NCBI RefSeq assembly: GCF_900156825.1
Contig: NZ_FTOV01000022.1
Coordinates: 1 to 38,357, forward strand
Length of the DNA stretch: 38,357 bases
Origin: Chryseobacterium gambrini
GTDB lineage: Bacteria > Bacteroidota > Bacteroidia > Flavobacteriales > Weeksellaceae
Direction: 5' to 3'
The notes below the pieces were generated by a model. The model searched no databases. It saw only the letters and a program-made list of their open reading frames with translations, and was not told the origin of the DNA. Positions 14,668 through 22,965 of the stretch are shown piece after piece; the first letter of the stretch is position 1; each line of letters begins with the position of its first letter. The position numbers and the translations under genes were made by a program.

Positions 14668-15450
14668 ATGGACTCTAGAGAATTAATAAAAAAAGTAGAA
14701 TGGAAAGACCTCAAATCCCTTTCCACAAAAGAAATGCTGATTGAAAATAATATCAGTCTTCCCTGGCTTTTTACTTCTTTATTTTTGGCTTACAAAGGAT
14801 ATTATTGGGTTGCGATTCCGTTTTCCGGATTTTATTTCCTTACCGCTTTAAGACAGGTTCACAACGGGTTTCACAACGCACTGGGAACAGGGAAATTCCT
14901 TACATGGCTGTCAATGTATTTGAATAGTATTTCAATGATAACATCAATTCATGCCGTGAAATTCAATCACATCAGACATCATAAATTTTGCTTAGGTGAA
15001 GAAGATTACGAAGGGAAATCTGCCTCAATGAAATGGTATGAAGCGATTTTATATGGACCAAAACATCTGTTTCTTGTACATTGGATCACCTTCAAAAAAG
15101 CCAATGACAATTATAGAAAGAAAATGATCTTTGAGCTAACTTCAATCTCAATATTTGTTTGTATTACATTTTATTTTCAGATTAACTTCCTGATCTATCA
15201 CATTCTAATCATGTTTTTTGGAGAGTTTTTAATGGCATTTTTCGCAGTCTGGACAGTTCATCACGATACGCATGAAAATCCGGATATTGCAAGAACACAA
15301 CGAGGATTCTGGAAAAATAAATTAACATTCAGTATGTTTTATCACATGGAACATCATCTTTTTCCCGCTGTTCCCACCATTAAATTGCCGGAATTGGCAA
15401 AGAGAATTGATGAAATTTTACCTGAATTAAATAAAAAACAAACTTTTTAA
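14668..15450 (+). CDS. Membrane fatty-acid desaturase family protein
   Basis: 260 residues, a membrane di-iron enzyme of the fatty-acid desaturase/hydroxylase superfamily. The histidine boxes are visible: HNGFH (His65, His69), HIRHH (His101, His104, His105) and HMEHH (His226, His229, His230), with an additional VHHD (His198, His199). Hydrophobic segments lie at about 33-60, 80-95 and 160-195. It would insert a double bond or hydroxyl into an acyl chain or other lipid; the exact substrate cannot be read. The SRPBCC gene starts one base after the stop, so the two are coupled. Its placement under a GbsR-type regulator with several small membrane proteins suggests a membrane-composition function. 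Confidence 0.88.
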   Translation: MDSRELIKKVEWKDLKSLSTKEMLIENNISLPWLFTSLFLAYKGYYWVAIPFSGFYFLTALRQVHNGFHNALGTGKFLTWLSMYLNSISMITSIHAVKFNHIRHHKFCLGEEDYEGKSASMKWYEAILYGPKHLFLVHWITFKKANDNYRKKMIFELTSISIFVCITFYFQINFLIYHILIMFFGEFLMAFFAVWTVHHDTHENPDIARTQRGFWKNKLTFSMFYHMEHHLFPAVPTIKLPELAKRIDEILPELNKKQTF

Positions 15451-15451
15451 A

Positions 15452-15937
15452 ATGTCAACAATCTATTTAGATACCATCATCAAAGCCGATATCCAAACTG
15501 TTTTTGATCTTGCGAGAGACATCGATCTGCATCAGAAATCAACTTTTAAAACAGGTGAAAAAGCAATTGCAGGACGAACTTCAGGACTCATCGAAGAAGG
15601 CGAAACGGTCACATGGAAAGCAAAACATTTAGGAATCTATCAAACCCTGACCACAAAAATCGTCGCCATGAATAATCCCCATCATTTTACAGACACCATG
15701 CAAAAAGGCGCTTTCAAATCCATGAAACATCAGCACATTTTCAGGCAGGAAGGTAAAAACACAATCATGACAGACATCTTCGAATTTCATTCCCCTTTCG
15801 GATTCATAGGAAAAATTTTCGATGCTCTGTTTCTTAAAAATTACATGAAAAACTTTCTTTTAGAGAGAAACAAATTGATAAAATTCACCGCAGAAAATAA
15901 GCAGAAGCGCGAGCGAAGCGAGCGTCAAAACGTTTAG
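15452..15937 (+). CDS. SRPBCC (START-like) family protein
   Basis: 161 residues. The START-like fold is recognisable from IKADIQTVFDLARDIDLHQK at the N-terminus, a GLIEEGETVTWKAKHLGI strand pair, and the final helix FLKNYMKNFLLERNKLIKFT. Members bind hydrophobic ligands; relatives are often annotated as cell-division-inhibitor-like proteins next to SDR enzymes of the TIGR01777 type, as here. It starts one base after the desaturase stop. The last ~12 residues (KQKRERSERQNV) come from a GC-rich, low-complexity stretch (GCGCGAGCGAAGCGAGCG) unlike the rest of the gene, and a dispersed repeat begins 6 bases after the stop; the native C-terminus may have been altered by repeat insertion. Confidence 0.85.
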   Translation: MSTIYLDTIIKADIQTVFDLARDIDLHQKSTFKTGEKAIAGRTSGLIEEGETVTWKAKHLGIYQTLTTKIVAMNNPHHFTDTMQKGAFKSMKHQHIFRQEGKNTIMTDIFEFHSPFGFIGKIFDALFLKNYMKNFLLERNKLIKFTAENKQKRERSERQNV

Positions 15938-15942
15938 TATGA

Positions 15943-16007
15943 GCGATGTCATGTTGAGCTTTAAGTTTATCCTGAGCTTGACGAAGGAAAGCATCTCAAC
16001 ATTAAAA
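15943..16007 (+). repeat. 65-bp direct repeat, copy A
   Basis: Matches 16826-16890 at 64 of 65 positions (GAGCT here, GAACT there). It contains an inverted repeat: ATGTTGAG near the left end pairs with CTCAACAT at the right end, and TCCT/AGGA flank the inner GAGCTTGACGA. It looks like a REP-type palindromic element. Confidence 0.9.
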
Positions 16008-16045
16008 ACTATCAACGAATAAAAATCAACCAAAAACCAAAAATA

Positions 16046-16750
16046 ATGAACTTCCTAAAAGCCGAATGGCGAAAACTAGCCATTATCAACTACGAAATCA
16101 ATCCCGAAGTTTTAGAAAAATATCTTCCCAAAGGTACAGAACTTGATTTTTACAAGGGAAAATGCTATGTAAGTGTAGTCGGATTTATGTTTTTAAATAC
16201 AAAATTATTGGGACTTCCGATTCCTTTTCACAGAAATTTCGAAGAAGTAAATTTAAGATTTTATGTAAAGAAAAAAGAAGGTAATGATTGGAAAAGAGGA
16301 GTGGTTTTCATCAAAGAAATTGTTCCTAAACCGGCTTTGAGTTTTGTGGCAAATTCGGTTTACAAAGAAAATTATAAAACAATGCCGATGAAAAATATCA
16401 TTCATCAAAAAGATCAAGAACTGCTGATAAAATACTCTTGGAAAGATCAAGAATGGCATTCAATAGAGATCAGTGCAGAAAGTGAACCATTAAAAATGGA
16501 AAACAATTCTGAATTTGAATTCATCACAGAGCATTATTACGGTTTCACAAAAAAAGAAAATAAAACATCAGAATATCAAGTCTGCCATCCGAAATGGGAT
16601 TATTATTTAATCAAAAACTATCAGTTAAAAATAGATTTTCAGAAAGTTTACGGTAACGATTTTGAATGCCTAAATCATAGGAAACCAATATCTGTAATGC
16701 TTGCAGAAGGTTCTGAAATTGAAGTAAAAACAAAAAAGTATTTGATCTAA
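16046..16750 (+). CDS. DUF2071 (YqjF-like) family protein
   Basis: 234 residues. The opening (FLKAEWRKLAIINYEINPEV, LEKYLPKGTELDFYKGKCYV, SVVGFMFLNTKLLGLPIPFH, then EVNLRFYVK) is characteristic of DUF2071 proteins, whose biochemical role is unknown; a related fold to acetoacetate decarboxylase has been suggested for the family. The HPKWDYYL segment near the end is also typical. No signal peptide or helix, so cytoplasmic. It is bracketed by the two 65-bp repeats and keeps the company of a SRPBCC protein and a TIGR01777-type epimerase, a combination that recurs in other bacteria. The ATG at 16046 opens the conserved N-terminus. Confidence 0.85.
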   Translation: MNFLKAEWRKLAIINYEINPEVLEKYLPKGTELDFYKGKCYVSVVGFMFLNTKLLGLPIPFHRNFEEVNLRFYVKKKEGNDWKRGVVFIKEIVPKPALSFVANSVYKENYKTMPMKNIIHQKDQELLIKYSWKDQEWHSIEISAESEPLKMENNSEFEFITEHYYGFTKKENKTSEYQVCHPKWDYYLIKNYQLKIDFQKVYGNDFECLNHRKPISVMLAEGSEIEVKTKKYLI

Positions 16751-16825
16751 AAGTAAAAACAACCAAATAAAAAGTAAAATGTCCATGCGGGTATTTATCG
16801 GGCGTTTGCTAAACAATTAATATTA

Positions 16826-16890
16826 GCGATGTCATGTTGAACTTTAAGTTTATCCTGAGCTTGACGAAGGAAAGCATCTCAACATTAAAA
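16826..16890 (+). repeat. 65-bp direct repeat, copy B
   Basis: Second copy of 15943-16007 with a single mismatch. The similarity then continues loosely (CTATCAA and AAAATCAAC follow both copies). It lies 32 bases before the epimerase start and could separate that gene from the upstream transcript through its hairpin. Confidence 0.9.
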
Positions 16891-16922
16891 CTATCAAAAA
16901 TCAACTAAATCCGAACAACCAA

Positions 16923-17825
16923 ATGAAAATAATCATCGCCGCCGGAACAGGCTTTCTCGGTAAAAACCTTGAAAAATATTTTACTGAAAAAGGAAACGAA
17001 GTATATATATTAACCCGAAACCCAAAACAGAAAAATGAATTGTATTGGAATGCCAAAACTTTGGGCGAATGGAAAAGATTACTCGAAAATTCTGATGTTC
17101 TGATCAATCTTGCCGGCAAATCCGTCGATTGCAGATATACGGAAAACAACAAAAAAGAAATTTACAATTCAAGAATTGAAAGCACAAAAGTTCTTCAGCA
17201 GGCAATTGATGAATGTATCCATAAACCCAAAATCTGGCTCAATGCCAGTTCCGCAACCATTTACGTTCATTCAGAAAAGCAATTAAACACAGAAGAAAAT
17301 GGAATCATTGGTGACGATTTTTCCATGAACATCTGTAAAAGCTGGGAAAACGAATTTTTTAAATCAGAAACAGAAAATCTACGAAAAGTTGCGTTACGGA
17401 CTTCCATTGTTTTAGGAAATAACGGCGGCGCTTTTCCAAAACTGAAAATGCTCACCAAATTCGGATTGGGCGGGAAACAGGGAAGAGGAAACCAAAACGT
17501 AAGCTGGATTCATATTGAAGACTTTTGCAGAGCTGTAGAATTCATCATTGAACATGAAAATATCTCAGGAAGTATCAATATTACAGCTCCCCATCCTTTA
17601 TTCAACAAAGAATTCATGAAAAAATTAAGAAAACAAATGGAAATCCTGTTTGGAATAAATGCACAGGTTTGGCAATTGGAAATCGCATCAATATTCTTAA
17701 ACACCGAAACCGAATTACTATTAAAAAGCCGGAATGTCTACCCTGAAAAATTAATCAAAAGCGGCTTTAAATTTTCCTATTCAACAGTGGAATCTGCATT
17801 TAAAAATTTATTGTTATCAAAATGA
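16923..17825 (+). CDS. TIGR01777-type NAD-dependent epimerase/dehydratase (SDR)
   Basis: 300 residues, the usual length. An extended short-chain dehydrogenase fold: nucleotide-binding AGTGFLGKNL at residues 7-16, then the family landmarks SDVLINLAGKSVDCRYTENN, EIYNSRIESTKVL, NASSATIYVHS (in the active-site region), LRTSIVLGNNGGAFPKLKML, WIHIEDFCRAVEFIIEH and GSINITAPHP. Substrates of these YfcH-like enzymes are not established. It is the last gene of the regulator-led cluster and is preceded by repeat copy B, so it may have a separate promoter; none is evident. Confidence 0.87.
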   Translation: MKIIIAAGTGFLGKNLEKYFTEKGNEVYILTRNPKQKNELYWNAKTLGEWKRLLENSDVLINLAGKSVDCRYTENNKKEIYNSRIESTKVLQQAIDECIHKPKIWLNASSATIYVHSEKQLNTEENGIIGDDFSMNICKSWENEFFKSETENLRKVALRTSIVLGNNGGAFPKLKMLTKFGLGGKQGRGNQNVSWIHIEDFCRAVEFIIEHENISGSINITAPHPLFNKEFMKKLRKQMEILFGINAQVWQLEIASIFLNTETELLLKSRNVYPEKLIKSGFKFSYSTVESAFKNLLLSK

Positions 17826-17858
17826 AAGTTTTACAGACTGAAATGTAAGTGTATTTTT

Positions 17859-17984
17859 AACCGCATAAGTCACCTGAGATTTTAAACTTCATCAACATGA
17901 GTTGCATTACTCTATAAAAATCTTTGATTTTCTTCTTATGTGATCTTCTAAATATATAATTAAACTAAACTTATGTGACTTATG
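17859..17984. repeat. Miniature inverted-repeat element
   Basis: CATAAGTCAC at 17864-17873 is exactly inverted as GTGACTTATG at 17975-17984, about 100 bases apart. The left end begins AACCGC, as does the element at 28404. It carries TCTTTGATTTT-type sequence inside. No coding frame. It lies between two co-directional genes. Confidence 0.7.
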
Positions 17985-18060
17985 AATCAAGAAAAACTTT
18001 TGTACCTTTTGTAGTTAAAAATTTCCGGTGAAATATTAAATTAGCAAAAACTAAACGTCA

Positions 18061-19503
18061 ATGTTCATCAGACAAAAAGCAAAAACCATAATCCTTTCAT
18101 CACTTCTTACGTCATCTGCTTTTTTTTCTCAGGCTCACAATGTTTCTGAAGGCTATCAGAAACCTAAAGATCCGCTTGTTGTGCAAAATCTGGAAAACTG
18201 GCAGGATCTAAAATTCGGACTCTTCATGCATTGGGGAACCTACAGCCAATGGGGAATTGTCGAAAGTTGGAGCCTCTGTCCCGAAGACGAATCATGGACA
18301 CAAAGAAAACCAGAACACGGAAAATCATACTACGAATACGTAAAAAACTATGAAAATCTTCAGACCACTTTCAATCCGGTTCAGTTCAATCCACAGAAAT
18401 GGGCAGAAGCTGCGAAAAAAGCAGGAATGAAATATGTAGTTTTTACCACAAAACACCACGACGGTTTTGCCATGTTTGATACCCAACAGTCTGATTATAA
18501 AATTACCTCCTCCAAAACGCCTTTTTCCAAAAATCCAAAAGCAGACGTCACAAAAGAAATTTTCAATACATTCCGAAATAGCGGGTTTAAAATCGGAGCT
18601 TACTTTTCAAAACCCGATTGGCATTCCGACGATTACTGGTGGTCGTATTTTCCGCCAAAAGACCGAAATGTAAATTATGATCCTAAAAAATATCCTGAAA
18701 AATGGACCCGTTTTAAAAATTTTACGTTTAATCAGCTCAACGAAATCACCTCCAATTACGGCAAAATTGACATTCTTTGGTTAGACGGAGGTTGGGTTCG
18801 TCCCTTTAATACCATCGATCCCAATGTAGAATGGCAGAGAACCATCAAAGTTGAACAGGACATCGATATGGATAAGATCGGAACCATGGCGCGTAAAAAC
18901 CAACCCGGAATCATTGTCGTAGACCGTACCGTTCCCGGAAAATGGGAAAACTATGTCACGCCGGAACAGGCGGTTCCGGAAAAGCCACTTTCCGTTCCTT
19001 GGGAAAGCTGCATTACGATGGGAGATTCGTTTTCCTATGTTCCCAACGACAATTACAAATCCTCTCAGAAAATCATCGAAACGTTAATTAAAATCATCTC
19101 AAGAGGCGGAAATTACCTCATGAATATTGCTCCCGGACCGAATGGAGACTACGATCCCATTGTTTACGAAAGACTGAAAGAAATTTCAAGTTGGATGGAT
19201 AAAAACCAGTCGGCTGTTTTTGCAACAAGAAGTGTTGCCCCTTATCACGACGGAAATTTTTACTACACGAAAAGCAAAGACGGAAAAACAGTGAATATTT
19301 TTCATCTGGATGAAAAAATAAATTATGAGTCTCCGGAAACGTTAAATTTTACAATTCCTGAAAATTTTAAACCAAAATCATTGAAAATTTTAGGATTATC
19401 TCACAAAATTGACTGGAAACAAAACGGAAATTCAATTGAAATCAATTTACCAAAAGAAAGAAACCAGTTAAAATATTCAACCGTAATCCAGATTACGCAG
19501 TAG
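18061..19503 (+). CDS. Secreted GH29 alpha-L-fucosidase
   Basis: 480 residues, standard for the family. Signal peptide about 1-25 (IILSSLLTSSAFFSQA). GH29 landmarks: FGLFMHWGTYSQWG, the substrate-binding KHHDGFAMFDT, and IDILWLDGGW, whose Asp242 is the likely catalytic nucleophile. The catalytic domain ends with GGNYLMNIAPGPNGDYDP; a short beta-rich C-terminal domain follows (~390-480). It releases alpha-linked L-fucose from glycans in the periplasm or outside. A GH3 enzyme gene follows on the same strand, but no SusC/SusD pair lies beside them. A candidate -7 stretch (TACCTTTTG, one base longer than consensus) is at 18003-18011. Confidence 0.92.
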   Translation: MFIRQKAKTIILSSLLTSSAFFSQAHNVSEGYQKPKDPLVVQNLENWQDLKFGLFMHWGTYSQWGIVESWSLCPEDESWTQRKPEHGKSYYEYVKNYENLQTTFNPVQFNPQKWAEAAKKAGMKYVVFTTKHHDGFAMFDTQQSDYKITSSKTPFSKNPKADVTKEIFNTFRNSGFKIGAYFSKPDWHSDDYWWSYFPPKDRNVNYDPKKYPEKWTRFKNFTFNQLNEITSNYGKIDILWLDGGWVRPFNTIDPNVEWQRTIKVEQDIDMDKIGTMARKNQPGIIVVDRTVPGKWENYVTPEQAVPEKPLSVPWESCITMGDSFSYVPNDNYKSSQKIIETLIKIISRGGNYLMNIAPGPNGDYDPIVYERLKEISSWMDKNQSAVFATRSVAPYHDGNFYYTKSKDGKTVNIFHLDEKINYESPETLNFTIPENFKPKSLKILGLSHKIDWKQNGNSIEINLPKERNQLKYSTVIQITQ

Positions 19504-19710
19504 TTCAAATTGTGACTATTTTTATATCAAAAACGACCTAGGAAATCGAAGCGTTAAGAAAATTAAAACTTAATCCGTTAAGAAATTCCCATTGTTTAAA
19601 GCGCGACACAGATATTGAACCGAAGAACTAATACCAAATTCGCGCAAGTTTTGGGAATTTTAGGATTAAATTTTAATTTTTAGCGGAGAGTTCCAAGTCT
19701 TGAATTTTTG

Positions 19711-19736
19711 GTTCTTTTGTTTTAAGACAAAAGAAC
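19711..19736 (+). repeat. Perfect 10-bp hairpin upstream of the GH3 gene
   Basis: GTTCTTTTGT-TTTAAG-ACAAAAGAAC, ending 21 bases before the start codon at 19758. The preceding ~120 bases are non-coding and look like the tail of a dispersed element. As RNA it would put a stem in the 5' leader. Confidence 0.6.
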
Positions 19737-19757
19737 AATAATTAAATCAAATTATGT

Positions 19758-22421
19758 ATGTTCTTTAAATTTCGTTTTAAAATCATAGCAATCTCATTAT
19801 TGAGCACAACATTTATTACAGCTCAAAAACCATTATACAAAGACCCCAAACAGCCTGTTGAAGCCAGAGTTCAGGATTTACTGAAACGCATGACGCCCGA
19901 AGAAAAATTCTGGCAGTGCTTCATGATTCCCGGAGATTTGGATAACGTTCCGAAAGGTCAGTATTCCCACGGAATCTTCGGTTTACAGGTAAGCGCAGGA
20001 AATCAGGGAGGTGGAGTTGCAGGACAAATGCTGAAATATAACGCCAATGAAGATGCAGAAAGACTTGCGAAAAAAATCAATGCCATTCAGAAATATTTTG
20101 TGGAAGAATCGAGATTGGGAATCCCGATTATCCCTTTTGATGAGGCTTTACACGGATTAATGCGTGAAGGAGCAACTGCTTTTCCACAAGCAATTGGTTT
20201 ATCCGCAACTTTCAATCCTGAGTTAATGAAAGAAGTTTCAACGGCCATTGCAAAAGAATCTAAACTGAGAGGAATCCGTCAGATTTTAACGCCGGTTGTC
20301 AATTTGGCAAGCGACGTACGATGGGGAAGAACGGAAGAAACATACGGTGAAGATCCGTTTCTGACTTCCGTGATGGGCGTGAATTTCGTCAGTTCCTTTG
20401 AAAATCAGGGAATTATTACCACTCCGAAACACTTTTTAGCCAACGTTGGAGAGGGTGGAAGAGATTCATATCCTATTCACTGGAGTAAAAGGTATCTGGA
20501 GGAAACTCATTTAATTCCTTTTCAGAAAGCCTTTCAACAGGGAAAAAGCCGATCGGTGATGACTTCCTATAACTTACTGGACGGAAGACCTTCAACAGCA
20601 AATCATTGGCTGTTAACAGAAAAATTAAAAAAAGACTGGAATTTTAAAGGATTTGTTATCAGCGATGCAAGTGCAGTCGGAGGAGCAAATGTATTACATT
20701 TTACGGCAAAAGATTACGATGATGCTTCTGCACAGGCGATCAATGAAGGACTTGACGTGATTTTCCAGACGGAATATCAACATTATAAACTTTTTATTCC
20801 TCCGTTTTTGGATGGAAGAATTTCTCAGGAAAGAATTGATGATGCAGTCGTGAGAGTTTTGAGGGCAAAATTTGAACTCGGTCTGTTTGAAAATCCTTAC
20901 GTCTCTAATAAAGATATAGAAGAATTAAAGAAAATCAATCACAAACCATTAGCGGAAAAAGCTGCGGCAGAATCTTTTGTGTTGCTTCAGAATAATCATC
21001 AGACGCTTCCGATTTCGGAAAAATATAAAAAGATTTTAGTTGTCGGAACAGATGCTGTTGATGCAAGATTGGGCGGTTATTCAGGGCCGGGAAATAAGAA
21101 AGTCAGCATTTTGGATGGCATTAAAAATTTAGCTGAAAATAAAAATATCGAAATCACTTATTCAAAGGGAATCGACTGGAATGTAAAAGATTTTCTGACG
21201 GTTCCTGCTGAAGTTTTGTCTTCTGAAAATAAAAAAGGTTTAAAAGGAAGTTACTTTTCAGATTCAGAATTAAAAGGAAAACCTGAATTTGAAAAACAGG
21301 ACGAACAGCTCAATTTCAAATGGACTTTGTATTCTCCCAATCCTGAAAAACTGCAGCCCGACAACTACAGCGTTCGTTGGACAGGAAAACTCGAAGCCCC
21401 AAAATCGGGAAAATATCAGTTAGGTTTAAGAGGAAACGACGGTTTCCGATTGTTTTTAAACGGTTCATTGTTAATTGACAATTGGGAAAAACTCAGCTAT
21501 TCCACCAAAACCGTTGAGGTAGACTTTAATAAAGGGCAGAAATATGATATTGTGGTTGAATTTCACGAAAACAGGGGAGAAGCCAATATTGAACTGATCT
21601 GGAACTATGGCTTACAAGACTACCGAAAAGATTTTAATGATGCTTTGAAGCAGGCTCAGAACGCAGATTACATCATTGTTACAGCCGGAATTCATGAAGG
21701 GGAATTTCAGGATCGCTCTTCGTTAAGTCTTCCCGGAAATCAGGAAAAATTCATCCATGAAATATCAAAATTAAATAAACCCACGACAGTTGTTTTAGTG
21801 GGTGGTTCTGCCATAAAAACAACAGATTGGAAAGATAAAGTAGGAGCCATTCTGGATATTTGGTATCCCGGAGAAGAAGGCGGAAATGCAGTGGCGAAAG
21901 TGCTTTTCGGAGCAGAAAATCCATCAGGAAAACTGCCAATAACCTTTCCGGTTGAAGAAGGTCAGTTGCCTTTGACGTACAACCATCATCCGACAGGAAG
22001 AGGAAATGATTATTACGATCTGAGCGGCGAACCGTTGTATCCTTTTGGTTTTGGATTAAGTTATACAACTTTTGAAATCTCAGATTTACAGTTAAATAAA
22101 ACAAAATATTCTGAAAATGATACAATTGTCGCAAAAGTGACTGTGAAAAATACAGGTTCGAAAGCAGGAAGCGAAGTCGTTCAGTTGTATGTAAAAGATC
22201 TGTTGGCTTCGGTTTCCAGACCGGTTATTGAGTTAAAAGGCTTTCAGAAAATTTATTTACAACCGGGAGAATCCAAACAGGTTTCGATTAAAATTCCGGT
22301 GAAAGAATTACAGTTTTTAGATGAAAAAATGAACTGGATCGTGGAAAAAGGAACGTACAGAATCTTTGTTGGAAACTCTTCCAAAAATCTGCCTTTGAAA
22401 CAAAATATTGATGTTGAGTAG
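19758..22421 (+). CDS. Secreted GH3 beta-glycosidase with PA14 domain
   Basis: 887 residues. Signal peptide about 1-22 (IAISLLSTTFITAQ). GH3 N-terminal barrel (~35-380) with IPIIPFDEALHGL, TPVVNLASDVRWGRTEETYG and the nucleophile motif FVISDASAVG (Asp303). The GH3 C-terminal alpha/beta domain is split by a PA14 carbohydrate-binding domain at about 493-617 (GLKGSYFSDSELKG, YQLGLRGNDGFRLFLNGSLL), then resumes with ADYIIVTAGIHEGEFQDRSS and LDIWYPGEEGGNAVAKVLFG. A fibronectin-type-III-like domain closes it (~770-880). Likely a beta-glucosidase or beta-xylosidase acting on plant or other polysaccharides; specificity cannot be fixed. It follows the fucosidase by 254 bases, so the two may work on the same glycan. 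Confidence 0.92.
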   Translation: MFFKFRFKIIAISLLSTTFITAQKPLYKDPKQPVEARVQDLLKRMTPEEKFWQCFMIPGDLDNVPKGQYSHGIFGLQVSAGNQGGGVAGQMLKYNANEDAERLAKKINAIQKYFVEESRLGIPIIPFDEALHGLMREGATAFPQAIGLSATFNPELMKEVSTAIAKESKLRGIRQILTPVVNLASDVRWGRTEETYGEDPFLTSVMGVNFVSSFENQGIITTPKHFLANVGEGGRDSYPIHWSKRYLEETHLIPFQKAFQQGKSRSVMTSYNLLDGRPSTANHWLLTEKLKKDWNFKGFVISDASAVGGANVLHFTAKDYDDASAQAINEGLDVIFQTEYQHYKLFIPPFLDGRISQERIDDAVVRVLRAKFELGLFENPYVSNKDIEELKKINHKPLAEKAAAESFVLLQNNHQTLPISEKYKKILVVGTDAVDARLGGYSGPGNKKVSILDGIKNLAENKNIEITYSKGIDWNVKDFLTVPAEVLSSENKKGLKGSYFSDSELKGKPEFEKQDEQLNFKWTLYSPNPEKLQPDNYSVRWTGKLEAPKSGKYQLGLRGNDGFRLFLNGSLLIDNWEKLSYSTKTVEVDFNKGQKYDIVVEFHENRGEANIELIWNYGLQDYRKDFNDALKQAQNADYIIVTAGIHEGEFQDRSSLSLPGNQEKFIHEISKLNKPTTVVLVGGSAIKTTDWKDKVGAILDIWYPGEEGGNAVAKVLFGAENPSGKLPITFPVEEGQLPLTYNHHPTGRGNDYYDLSGEPLYPFGFGLSYTTFEISDLQLNKTKYSENDTIVAKVTVKNTGSKAGSEVVQLYVKDLLASVSRPVIELKGFQKIYLQPGESKQVSIKIPVKELQFLDEKMNWIVEKGTYRIFVGNSSKNLPLKQNIDVE

Positions 22422-22514
22422 TCCGGCGTAAAAAAATTATGGTATGAAATGTGTAATATTTAAACCGAACAGGAATGAATTTCATGATAAATTCATTCAA
22501 AAAAAGTAAATATT

Positions 22515-22775
22515 ATGAAAAAGTTATTTATATCAACCGTTTTATTAGTAGGATTATCAATGAATGCTTATGGACAGAAACGTCCACCTGCACCTCCACA
22601 TCCTTCAAAAAGTGAGTTGATCAGCAGCAAATCGAGAGAACTTGACAGAAGATATAAAGCTGAGAAAAAAGCAATTATGAATCATCCGCTTGCAACCAAA
22701 AAAATGAAGCAGGATCAGTTAAGAGCTTTAAATGAAAAGTACCAGAGTCAGAAGAGATTACTAAGAAAAATGTAA
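22515..22775 (+). CDS. Small secreted basic protein
   Basis: 86 residues. Signal peptide about 1-20 (LFISTVLLVGLSMNAYG, then QKR). The mature part starts with a proline-rich stretch (PPAPPHP) and continues as a lysine/arginine-rich helix (ELDRRYKAEKKAIMNHPLAT, LRALNEKYQSQKRLLRKM), likely a coiled coil. No family is recognised. It is a single gene, followed by a strong terminator. Confidence 0.75.
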   Translation: MKKLFISTVLLVGLSMNAYGQKRPPAPPHPSKSELISSKSRELDRRYKAEKKAIMNHPLATKKMKQDQLRALNEKYQSQKRLLRKM

Positions 22776-22790
22776 TTTCCGAATACAATA

Positions 22791-22825
22791 AAAACAGGCT
22801 ATCCAATGCAGATAGCCTGTTTTTT
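22791..22825 (+). terminator. Rho-independent terminator
   Basis: AACAGGCTATC, loop CAATGCA, GATAGCCTGTT followed by further Ts. It closes the small secreted protein gene 16 bases upstream. Confidence 0.9.
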
Positions 22826-22832
22826 ATGTTCT

Positions 22833-22942
22833 AACCTAAGGAATAAAAATCAAAGATTTTTAAAAGCTATTGTGAGCTTTTTCATTTATAATGATCAGTT
22901 TTAAATAAAATTTTAGTTCATCTTTGGTGACTTTTTGCGGTT
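22833..22942. repeat. Miniature repeat element, copy of 28404-28506
   Basis: Shares GAATAAAAATCAAAGATTTT, TAAAAGCTATTGT, a TTTAGTTCAT segment and the terminal TTTTTGCGGTT with the element at 28404. Its right end lies 23 bases beyond the stop of the minus-strand gene at 22966; the second copy occupies the same position 10 bases beyond another minus-strand stop. Confidence 0.75.
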
Positions 22943-22965
22943 AAAAAAAGGTATAAACAGGCTTA

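Noticed and set aside
18061..22421. Polysaccharide utilisation locus around the GH29 and GH3 genes
   Set aside because: No SusC/SusD pair, regulator or further glycosidase is adjacent; the only SusC-like protein is over 13 kb away and tied to the A2M gene.
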